Source of the DNA: Actinomycetota bacterium
GTDB taxonomy: Bacteria > Actinomycetota > Acidimicrobiia > Acidimicrobiales > CADCTF01
Reading direction: 5' to 3'
DNA: 13,946 bases
NCBI GenBank assembly: GCA_019348305.1
Contig: JAHWJQ010000036.1
Location: 1-13,946 of the forward strand
Part shown: piece by piece, positions 1 through 6,713 of the stretch
Layout: every line of letters begins with the position of its first letter
Numbering within the stretch: the first letter of the stretch is position 1
The notes under the pieces: generated by a model
What the model was told of the DNA's origin: nothing
The model's database searches: none
The model's input: only the letters and a program-made list of their open reading frames with translations
Translations under genes and position numbers: made by a program

Positions 1-104
1 GGACGCAGTAGACGTGCTCCATCGACGGTCAGTCGCCAAAGTCCCTTGCGGCACCAGGAGAGCTTGCTGGTCTCGCTCTCAACGTTGCAGTCACCGCAGC
101 GCAT
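1..104 (-). CDS. Partial small Cys-containing protein (runs off left edge)
   Basis: A reading frame opens at an ATG (102-104) and runs off the left edge with no stop, giving at least 34 residues. It begins MRCGDCNVESETSK, so it has a C-x2-C pair at residues 3 and 6 and another Cys at residue 18. This could be the first half of a small zinc ribbon whose second half lies outside the window. The start has a strong ribosome binding site: GGGAGG at 109-114, four bases upstream of ATG. Third-position GC is roughly 67%, clearly below that of the intact genes. That suggests either a different origin or a chance frame. The family is not recognised. The position, downstream of a zinc regulator, fits a metal-related role, but this is inference. 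Confidence 0.4.
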   Translation of the reverse strand, partial: MRCGDCNVESETSKLSWCRKGLWRLTVDGARLLR

Positions 105-131
105 GCAACCTCCCTCGCATCATCTGGCCGC

Positions 132-257
132 CTAACTCTGCCCTACCCGCGAAGGGCCGCTCCCCTCGCCCGAAATGGCTCCTGGAGGGCGACCCTGTCT
201 GTTCGAGGACAGTTCGGAGACGGCGGGGGCTTGTTCCTTGGACGATTGGTCGGACAT
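132..257 (-). CDS. Small hypothetical protein downstream of the Fur-type regulator
   Basis: A 41-residue frame begins MSDQSSKEQAPAV, is rich in Ser, Gly and Pro, and matches no family I know. The ATG at 255-257 has AAGGAG six bases upstream, a well-placed ribosome binding site, and this is the main support. The frame also stays open upstream to a GTG at 366-368 that overlaps the fur stop as GTGA. That longer version (78 residues) would contain the motif CSCCPAHHGKEMG, a plausible metal-binding patch. Third-position GC is only about 65%, which argues against a long-resident gene. The 108 bases between this start and fur hold no other feature I can support. It may be a real small protein, an untranslated tail or chance. 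Confidence 0.3.
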   Translation of the reverse strand: MSDQSSKEQAPAVSELSSNRQGRPPGAISGEGSGPSRVGQS

Positions 258-364
258 GCCCATCTCCTTGCCGTGATGGGCTGGACAGCAGGAACAGCCG
301 ACCGTTACGCGACTGGTACTGCCGCCAGCGACGGGCCCGAAAGGCGTTCCAAGCTCGGACCTCC

Positions 365-874
365 TCACCCGGTCTCGCGGCAGCGTCGGCAGCGTCCGTC
401 GAAGTCGAGGCGGTGTCCGGTCACCTCGAACCCGGTGTCTGCCGCCGCATGCCGCGCCGCCTCACGCAGGGCCCGTTCGAGGCGCGGGGCCGCGCCCAGG
501 TCCGCCACCGCTCCGCAGGAGACGCAGACCAGGTGATGGTGGTGACCGGCGAGATCCTCGGCCAGCTCGAAGCGACCCTGATCGTCCGCCCCGGGGAGGC
601 GGGTGGCGATCCCCGCCGCGCACAGCACCGTGAGGTTCCGGTAGGCCGAGCTCTGGGGGATCCGGTTGGTCCGGCGCACGATCTCCGCGATCGTCAGCGG
701 GCGAGCGGCTTCCTGCATCGTTTCGACCAGCACTCGCCGGCTGGCGGTGTAGCGCTGATCGAGAGCGGCGAGCCGCGCCGCCGCCGTCTCGTGCAGGCGG
801 CCGTTCTCTTGGTCCGGCCCGCGGCTGTCATCGCTTGCCGCGGGGCCGGGGCTCAGGCTCAGTGCTCGTCCCAA
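365..874 (-). CDS. zur: Fur family transcriptional regulator, probably the zinc sensor Zur
   Basis: This is a cytoplasmic metal-dependent repressor of the Fur family. The winged-helix part is visible at RYTASRRVLVETM (about residues 41-53) and in the IAEIVRRTN...SSAYRNLTVL recognition region. It is followed by the metal-binding segment AGHHHHLVCVSCGAV. The first C-x2-C (CVSC) and the C-terminal CRRC form the usual structural zinc site. At 169 residues it is longer than typical Zur (about 130-145) because of a roughly 30-residue N-terminal extension. The start is TTG (872-874), inside the last codons of the His-rich gene (16-bp overlap); no in-frame ATG or GTG gives a full domain. A zinc rather than iron or peroxide role is inferred from the neighbours: a zinc ABC importer, an SmtB-type sensor and a His-rich protein. 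It would repress znuACB when zinc is plentiful. Family assignment is firm; specificity is probable. Confidence 0.88.
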   Translation of the reverse strand: MGRALSLSPGPAASDDSRGPDQENGRLHETAAARLAALDQRYTASRRVLVETMQEAARPLTIAEIVRRTNRIPQSSAYRNLTVLCAAGIATRLPGADDQGRFELAEDLAGHHHHLVCVSCGAVADLGAAPRLERALREAARHAAADTGFEVTGHRLDFDGRCRRCRETG

Positions 875-1155
875 TGACCGTCGTGGGCGGCGTGGCGGTG
901 ACCGTCGTGGGCGTAGTCGACGTGATCACCGTGGGTCACCTCGTCGTGGCCGCAACCCGAGCCGTGCACGTGCTCGTGGTCGTCGTGGGTCGTGTGAACA
1001 ACGTTGTCACACTCGTCCCAGTGGTCGTCGTGTTCCCGGTGGGCGTGCCCGTCGTGGAGGTAGTCGGTGTGGTCACCGTGGTCGACGGCAGCGTGGCCGC
1101 AGGTCGACCCGTGAGCGTGGTCATGCTCTGCGTGGGTCGTATGGGTCATGGTCAT
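859..1155 (-). CDS. His-rich metal-binding protein with two 49-residue halves
   Basis: The protein has 98 residues, 27 of them His, with many Asp and Glu and three Cys (19, 49, 68). It is an exact tandem duplication: residues 1-49 and 50-98 align without gaps. Both halves share HTTH, a HGS-x-CGH motif (15-21 and 64-70), HGDH-x-DY, HDGH-x-H and a closing H-x2-DHWDE or H-x2-GHWDE segment. No signal peptide or membrane segment is seen, so it is probably cytoplasmic. Zinc storage, buffering or delivery to an apoprotein is likely by composition and context. It is too regular to be the disordered His loop of a transporter. The start is ATG (1153-1155), overlapping the upstream stop as ATGA, with an excellent GGAGG four bases before it. 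It lies between two metal-sensor genes in one overlapping unit. The exact biochemical role is unknown. Confidence 0.85.
   Translation of the reverse strand: MTMTHTTHAEHDHAHGSTCGHAAVDHGDHTDYLHDGHAHREHDDHWDECDNVVHTTHDDHEHVHGSGCGHDEVTHGDHVDYAHDGHRHAAHDGHWDEH
862..1155 (-). repeat. Two tandem 147-bp coding units of the His-rich gene
   Basis: Unit 1 is 1009-1155 and unit 2 is 862-1008. Each encodes 49 residues, and the units are in register over their whole length at protein level (HTTH at residues 5-8 and 54-57; HWDE at 45-48 and 94-97). The bases have diverged substantially while the His, Cys and Tyr positions are kept. This suggests an old duplication maintained by selection on metal ligands. 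Confidence 0.8.
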
Positions 1156-1526
1156 GGTTCCTCCGTGGTGGGCAGGTCGCGGGCTGGGCGCAACTCAGCA
1201 GCGTGGACGATGGCGTCGTGGACGATGTGGGCGACGTGCTCGTCGCCCAGGGAGTAGGCGATCTCCCGGCCTCGGCGCTCGGCCCGCACCAGATGGGTCG
1301 AGCGGAGCACCCGGAGGTGCTGGGAGACGAGCGGTTGTGAGACCCCCAGGGCGTCCACCAACTCGTGGACACAACGGGTGTGGGCACCGAGCTCGTGCAC
1401 GATGGCGAGTCGGTGGGGGTTGGCCAGAGCCCGGAGCAACTCCGCTGCCGCTTCCAGGCTCGCCGTGGTGGCCGGCGGGTCGACAGCTCGTGCAGCCGTC
1501 GTGGATCCCGGTCGGTTCTGCGGCAC
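1152..1526 (-). CDS. smtB: ArsR/SmtB family zinc-responsive repressor
   Basis: This is a winged-helix repressor of the ArsR/SmtB family. The helix-turn-helix is seen in CVHELVDALGVSQPLVSQHL followed by RVLRSTHLVRAERRGREIAYSL. The C-terminal helix reads DEHVAHIVHDAIVHAAE. Its Asp, His, His and Glu sit at relative positions 0, +2, +13 and +16, exactly the spacing of the alpha5 zinc site of Synechococcus SmtB (D104, H106, H117, E120). Zinc sensing is therefore well supported; zinc would release it from DNA. I place the start at GTG (1524-1526), because a -10-like TATTAT lies exactly 6 nt upstream, the geometry of a leaderless transcript. ATG at 1527-1529 is one codon earlier. An in-frame ATG at 1554-1556 would put the operator inside the gene. 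It overlaps the His-rich gene by 4 bp. Between here and znuB (1527-1655) only the promoter region is seen. Confidence 0.88.
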   Translation of the reverse strand: MPQNRPGSTTAARAVDPPATTASLEAAAELLRALANPHRLAIVHELGAHTRCVHELVDALGVSQPLVSQHLRVLRSTHLVRAERRGREIAYSLGDEHVAHIVHDAIVHAAELRPARDLPTTEEP

Positions 1527-1530
1527 CATC

Positions 1531-1554
1531 GCATAATAGCATGCGTATTCCTGC
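1531..1554 (-). promoter_or_regulatory. Imperfect palindrome and -10 element upstream of the smtB-type gene
   Basis: An AT-rich patch in otherwise GC-rich DNA holds AATA (1535-1538), seven bases, then TATT (1546-1549). GCA and TGC lie further out (1531-1533 and 1552-1554, one base off register). On the minus strand TATTAT (1533-1538) resembles a -10 box. A self-regulating ArsR/SmtB repressor normally binds such a hyphenated palindrome over its own promoter. No convincing -35 box is seen. Confidence 0.45.
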
Positions 1555-1655
1555 ATAAGTCGTCGCCTTGTCTCCGCGGGCGGGGCCGTCGCTCCTGTCG
1601 CCGGTCGGTTCTTGGGCGTCTCGTAGTAGCCGCAACGGTGGTGGGTCGCGGGCCG

Positions 1656-2492
1656 TCAACGACGGGGCGGCGACACGGCGTCGCGCGGGCGCACTCGCCG
1701 CCGGCCGGCGCTCACGCCGCTCGCCACCAGGTAGGCCGCGATGGCAGTGAGGACGATGGCGGAGCCGGGGCTGTAGTCGAAATAGTGCGCCACCAGCAGG
1801 CCGGCCACGGCGCTGAAGGACCCGACGGCGGACGCGGTGAGGAGCGTGCCCCGGTAGCTGGAGGCCAATTGGGCGGCGGCGGCCACGGGGACCACCATCA
1901 TCGCAGCGATGAGCAAGAGGCCGATCGACGACATGCCCGCCACGACGACGAGGGCGACCATGAGCGTCAGCGCCAGAACGATGCGGTCGGTGCGCACTCC
2001 TGACACCCGCGCCGCCTCTTCGTTGAAGGCTAGGGCCACGAGCCGGGGGTAGAGGACGGCGGTGAGGGCCACCACGGCGGCGGCCAGGCCGCCGATGACC
2101 CACACACGACCCCAGCTGAGATTGAGGGGGCTCCCGAACAGCACGCCGACCAGGCGCGTCTGGCCGGCGCCGGCCCGTGAGGAGAAGAGGTAGCCGAAGG
2201 CGATCCCCCCGTAGAAGATCAAAGCGATGGCCAGGTCGCCAGCGAGCCCAGCTCGCGCCATGCGGACGAGGAGCAAGCCCGCAAGGACGCTGCACGCCAG
2301 CGCGCCGAGGAGCGGCTCCGCGCCCACCAGAAAGGCGAGGCCCACCCCGGCGAACGCGACATGCCCCATGCCGTCTCCCACGAGGGACTGCCCACGCTGG
2401 ACGATGAAGCTGCCGACAAGGGGGGCGACCGCCGCCGTCAGGGTGCAGGCGACGAAGGCCTTCTGCATGAACGCGAACTCGAACGGGTTCAC
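1656..2492 (-). CDS. znuB: Zinc ABC transporter permease, ABC-3 family
   Basis: This integral membrane subunit of a zinc (or manganese) importer has 278 residues, normal for the ABC-3 permease family. The opening MNPFEFAFMQKAF, followed by alternating hydrophobic stretches to near the C-terminus, fits about eight membrane helices. The family's conserved region SLVGDGMGHVAFAGVGLAF is present at about residues 36-54, and NEEAARVSGVRTDRI is the cytoplasmic loop that contacts the ATPase. The start is GTG (2490-2492), overlapping the znuC stop as GTGA, so the two are translationally coupled. The C-terminal tail is short and Arg-rich. The family does not by itself separate zinc from manganese; zinc is inferred from the binding protein and from the SmtB and Zur neighbours. 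No damage is seen. Confidence 0.92.
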   Translation of the reverse strand: MNPFEFAFMQKAFVACTLTAAVAPLVGSFIVQRGQSLVGDGMGHVAFAGVGLAFLVGAEPLLGALACSVLAGLLLVRMARAGLAGDLAIALIFYGGIAFGYLFSSRAGAGQTRLVGVLFGSPLNLSWGRVWVIGGLAAAVVALTAVLYPRLVALAFNEEAARVSGVRTDRIVLALTLMVALVVVAGMSSIGLLLIAAMMVVPVAAAAQLASSYRGTLLTASAVGSFSAVAGLLVAHYFDYSPGSAIVLTAIAAYLVASGVSAGRRRVRPRDAVSPPRR

Positions 2493-3226
2493 GTCGCGCT
2501 TGCGGCCTGGCGCCTCTCGGAGGGCAACACCGACCCGCCGACGTCGACGAGCTGGCCGTCTTCCACCTCGAGCACCCGGTCCGCCAGTCCGGCGAACGCT
2601 GCCGGATCATGGCTCACGTAGACCACACCGACGCCTTCGACCCGCAGCAGGTGTTCGAGCGACTCCCGCAGAACGGCCCTGGCCGCGGCGTCCACCCCGG
2701 TCGTCGGCTCGTCGAGTACCAGCAGTCGGGGAGCGGTCACCAGAGCGCGGGCGATCAGGGCCCGCTGCTGCTGTCCACCGGAGACCTCCGACACGCGCTG
2801 GCGCCTGACGGCGGTGAGCCCCATCAGGTCCATCACGTGCTCCAGGCGCTCCGTCGTGGCCTTCCCCCGCCGCCGGGCTCGCTCCCGGCCGGCCAGGCCC
2901 GTCCGCACCACCTCCTCCACGCTGAGGGGCAGCGCCGACGACGCGACGGCGCGCTGGGGGACGTAGCCGAGCCTCCACCAATCGCGAAACGACCGCGTCG
3001 CCACACCGAAGAGGCGGACGGCGCCGCGGTCGGGCTGCAGCAGGCCCAGGCTCAGGCGCAGGAGCGTGGTCTTGCCGGAGCCGTTGGGACCCACGACGGC
3101 GACGAACTCACCCTCGTGAACGGAAAGCGACACCTCTCGCAGCACGGTCGACGCGCTGTAGCCGAACGCGACTCCCTCGAGCTCCAGCACCGGAGGATGC
3201 GCAGGCACGGTTGACGAGGCGGTCAC
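2489..3226 (-). CDS. znuC: Zinc ABC transporter ATP-binding protein
   Basis: This is the cytoplasmic ATPase of the metal importer. All nucleotide-binding motifs are present: Walker A GPNGSGKTT (about residues 46-54), Q-loop near GYVPQRAV, signature VSGGQQQR, Walker B LLVLDEPTTGVD and the H-loop YVSHD. At 245 residues it matches the family. The start is GTG (3224-3226), overlapping the znuA stop as GTGA, and its own stop overlaps znuB in the same way. The three proteins should therefore be made in a fixed ratio from one transcript. It would power import of zinc delivered by ZnuA through ZnuB. Family assignment is certain; metal specificity comes from context. Confidence 0.94.
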   Translation of the reverse strand: MTASSTVPAHPPVLELEGVAFGYSASTVLREVSLSVHEGEFVAVVGPNGSGKTTLLRLSLGLLQPDRGAVRLFGVATRSFRDWWRLGYVPQRAVASSALPLSVEEVVRTGLAGRERARRRGKATTERLEHVMDLMGLTAVRRQRVSEVSGGQQQRALIARALVTAPRLLVLDEPTTGVDAAARAVLRESLEHLLRVEGVGVVYVSHDPAAFAGLADRVLEVEDGQLVDVGGSVLPSERRQAASAT

Positions 3227-4158
3227 GGACAGCCGAGCGCGATCGCGAAGTGGCGGGCCTGCTGGCGCACCAGTTCAGGGAACCCCGTGCCAGCCTCGGC
3301 CTCGGTGACGGCGTCGAGCGGGGACACCTCGAGCAGCTGGACCCCCGCCTCCTTCGCCACCGCCTCGGCGTCCTTTCGCCCCTCCACCGGCTCGGTGAGG
3401 ACGTGGCGGATCCCTCGTGCCTTGATCTCCGCTACCAGCTCCCCCAGGTCGGAGCTCGAGGCGCCCGCTTCGGGATTGAGCCCGGTCACACCGTGCTGGG
3501 TGTGACCGAAGGGCCGTAGCAGGTAGCCGTAGGCCTGGTGGCTCACGACCACCTCGTCGAAACGGCACGGTCCCGCGAGCAGGTCTTTCAACTCTCCTCG
3601 CAGGGCCATCAACTCTTCGCGGACCTTGGCGGCGTTCTCCCGATAGGTCACCGCGGCGCCCGGGTCGGCGGCGGCGAAGGCGGCACCGACACGCTGGGCG
3701 GCGTCGGCCATGATCTCGGCGTCGAACCATATGTGCGCGTCGACCGCCTCCTCCCCGTGCTCGCCAGTGTCCTCCTCGGCGTGTGCGTCCTCGGTCGCTC
3801 GTAGGACACGGTCTCCAGCGACGCCCGAGAGCGACACCGCCTCCCCTGACGCCGACTTCACCGCCTCCTCGACCTGCGGCTGGTAGCCGATGTCGCCGAC
3901 GTAGAGAACGACATCGCTTCCTTCGATGGCGGACCGTTGCCGGGGCGTGAGGTCGAGATCGTGCGCCTCCGCTCCGCCGGCGGTGAGCAGTGAGACTTTG
4001 GCGTCGGGAGCGATGCGCTCGGCCAGCCAGGCGAGCGGGTAAACAGCGGCGACGGCCGACACCCGGCCGTCCTCGGCAGAGTCGGCGGACCGGTCACCGC
4101 CTCCACATCCAGCTGCCACCGAGGCAACGAGACCGAGAACAAACAGCAGGCGTGTCAT
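3223..4158 (-). CDS. znuA: Zinc-binding lipoprotein of the ABC importer
   Basis: This cluster A-I (ZnuA/TroA) solute-binding protein captures zinc outside the membrane. From the chosen ATG (4156-4158) it has 311 residues. Signal peptide MTRLLFVLGLVASVAAGC ends in a lipobox-like AAGC, so Cys18 should be lipidated. Metal ligands are visible: His66 (AEAHDLDL), His142 (DAHIWFD), His207 (VSHQAYGYL) and probably Asp282 (SPLD). They match the His-His-His-acid arrangement of ZnuA closely in position. A His/Asp/Glu-rich loop (about 123-141), typical of zinc rather than manganese binders, precedes His142. The frame stays open upstream to 4311. I reject that extension because it would bury the lipoprotein signal behind 51 unlikely residues and cover the promoter and hairpin. 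It is the first gene of the znuACB operon. Confidence 0.93.
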   Translation of the reverse strand: MTRLLFVLGLVASVAAGCGGGDRSADSAEDGRVSAVAAVYPLAWLAERIAPDAKVSLLTAGGAEAHDLDLTPRQRSAIEGSDVVLYVGDIGYQPQVEEAVKSASGEAVSLSGVAGDRVLRATEDAHAEEDTGEHGEEAVDAHIWFDAEIMADAAQRVGAAFAAADPGAAVTYRENAAKVREELMALRGELKDLLAGPCRFDEVVVSHQAYGYLLRPFGHTQHGVTGLNPEAGASSSDLGELVAEIKARGIRHVLTEPVEGRKDAEAVAKEAGVQLLEVSPLDAVTEAEAGTGFPELVRQQARHFAIALGCP

Positions 4159-4172
4159 GAGCCCCCGTGGGA

Positions 4173-4193
4173 CGCGAGATGGCGCATCTCGCG
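4173..4193 (-). promoter_or_regulatory. Perfect 9-bp inverted repeat in the znuA leader
   Basis: CGCGAGATG (4173-4181) and CATCTCGCG (4185-4193) are exact reverse complements separated by 3 bases. The palindrome begins about 2 nt after the predicted transcript start and ends 14 nt before the znuA ATG. In RNA it would be a very stable short hairpin at the 5' end, next to the weak GGGGG ribosome binding site. It could control stability or initiation, or be a protein-binding site in DNA. Confidence 0.6.
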
Positions 4194-4195
4194 GA

Positions 4196-4230
4196 ATGAG
4201 AACAATAACCGTTGCAGCTCCGGCGCACAA
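4196..4230 (-). promoter_or_regulatory. Candidate znuA promoter with overlapping Zur-like box
   Basis: On the minus strand TTGTGC (4225-4230) and TATTGT (4202-4207) are separated by 17 bp, a plausible -35/-10 pair that predicts a start near 4195. Overlapping the -10, ATGAGAACAATAACCGT (4196-4212) matches about 11 of 17 positions of the mycobacterial-type Zur box as I recall it (ATGAAAACGATTTTCAT). The left half is good and the right half poor. The match is moderate and was made by eye. Confidence 0.45.
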
Positions 4231-4551
4231 CGCGGCGACGCAGCTGGTGAGAAGAGCTCTCAGGATCCGCAAGCGCTTGGAGCATTCCGGCCGACCTCGA
4301 GCATCTGTCAAGGGCCGTCCGCCTCGCCGGGAGCGGCGTTGGCAGCATCTCGATCACGTGGGGGCAAGAAGGACGTCATCCTCCCGTGGTGGACGGAACC
4401 GCCGCTGCCCCGACGACCAGTCCAGTGTCAGCGCACCTCGGCGCCCGCTCCCACCGTGACCTCGATCGCCCGCCGGCAATCCGCGGGGTTCATGCGGGCG
4501 GCCCCGTTCTCCTCACAGCGGATGGGACGGCCACCGTTGAGGGCTGGTCGC
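4231..4551. other. Intergenic spacer between znuA promoter and prfC
   Basis: I see no complete gene here. Directly after prfC (stop 4552-4554) the minus strand holds two 21-codon frames chained by ATGA overlaps: 4490-4555 (MSDQPSTVAV...) and 4428-4493 (MNPADCRRAIEV...). The frame of the second is open back past 4541, with mostly G or C in third positions and a protein-like reading (LNGGRPIRCEENG...), but it has no start codon upstream of 4493. It may be the tail of a lost gene. The stretch 4231-4427 shows no supported feature. Confidence 0.4.
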
Positions 4552-6149
<1,598 letters not shown>

Positions 6150-6153
<4 letters not shown>

Positions 6154-6587
6154 CGTCGCGAGCCCGACGGGCGCCGGCGTCGCGATGCCTCCCGGCGCAG
6201 CATCGTGGCCATGGCCTCCGCCGACTGCAGCTGCTCTCGCAGCTTCTCGCAGCGGCTCTCGGCCGCCGCTGCGTACACGCCCAGCCGGTCGAGCAGCTCG
6301 CCCCGCTCGCCGTCGTCCGCGGCGCCCGCCGCCAGCCGGTCGCGCACGTGCAGCAGTTCGCGCATCTCGTCGAGGGTGAGATCGAGTGGCTTCATGTGCT
6401 TGACCAGGCGCAGCTGTTCGATGTCGTCGTCGGTGTAGAGCCGGAACCCCCCGGCCGTGCGTCCCGACGGCGGCACGAGGCCGACCTCCTCGTAGTAGCG
6501 GATCGTGCGTAGGGACAACCCCACCGCCTCGGCCACCTCGCCGATCTGGTGCATGTCCCGAGCCGTCGCCCTCGGCTCCTTGGTCAC
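6150..6587 (-). CDS. MerR family transcriptional regulator upstream of prfC
   Basis: This 145-residue regulator has the MerR DNA-binding domain: IGEVAEAVGLSLRTIRYYEEVGLV (about residues 14-37), then SGRTAGGFRLYTDDDIEQLRLVKHMKPLDLTLDEMRELL. A predicted dimerisation helix with many Glu, Arg and Leu follows (about 85-140). There is only one Cys and no CueR-, MerR- or SoxR-type ligand site, so the signal is unlikely to be a metal or an iron-sulfur redox signal; it is unknown. The start is GTG (6585-6587). A -10-like TAGACT lies exactly 6 nt upstream, so the message may be leaderless. An ATG at 6552-6554 would still keep the whole domain. The gene overlaps prfC by 4 bp, so it probably controls its own expression and that of RF3. 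Family assignment is firm; target and signal are inferred or unknown. Confidence 0.9.
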
Positions 6588-6593
6588 CGTCCC

Positions 6594-6617
6594 AGTCTAC
6601 CGTTACGCAACGGTAGA
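6594..6617 (-). promoter_or_regulatory. Perfect palindrome and -10 box in the merR-prfC promoter
   Basis: TCTACCGTT (6596-6604) and AACGGTAGA (6609-6617) are exact reverse complements with a 4-base centre. The -10-like TAGACT (6594-6599, minus strand) overlaps one end. The palindrome therefore lies in the -10 to -30 spacer, where MerR-family proteins bind. No clear -35 box is seen. The rest of the 6588-6713 spacer shows nothing else I can support. Confidence 0.65.
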
Positions 6618-6713
6618 GTACGCGAGGAGCGCAACTGACACGCCGGTGCCCTGGCTCGTGAGGCGCTGGTGGTTACGGCTCCGTCGAACCGCGACGGCCG
6701 TCCTCTCCCTTGC

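Noticed and set aside
301..310. ACCGTTACGC also occurs in the merR-prfC palindrome (6599-6608)
   Set aside because: The copy at 301 lacks the matching second arm, and shared 10-mers are expected by chance in 14 kb.
1195..2610. A 471-codon minus-strand frame crossing the znuB and smtB genes
   Set aside because: It is the shifted frame of znuB, rich in Arg, Pro and Gly, while the true frame carries the permease motifs.
4159..4311. N-terminal extension of znuA to 4311
   Set aside because: It would place 51 residues before an intact lipoprotein signal peptide and cover the promoter, the Zur-like box and the hairpin.
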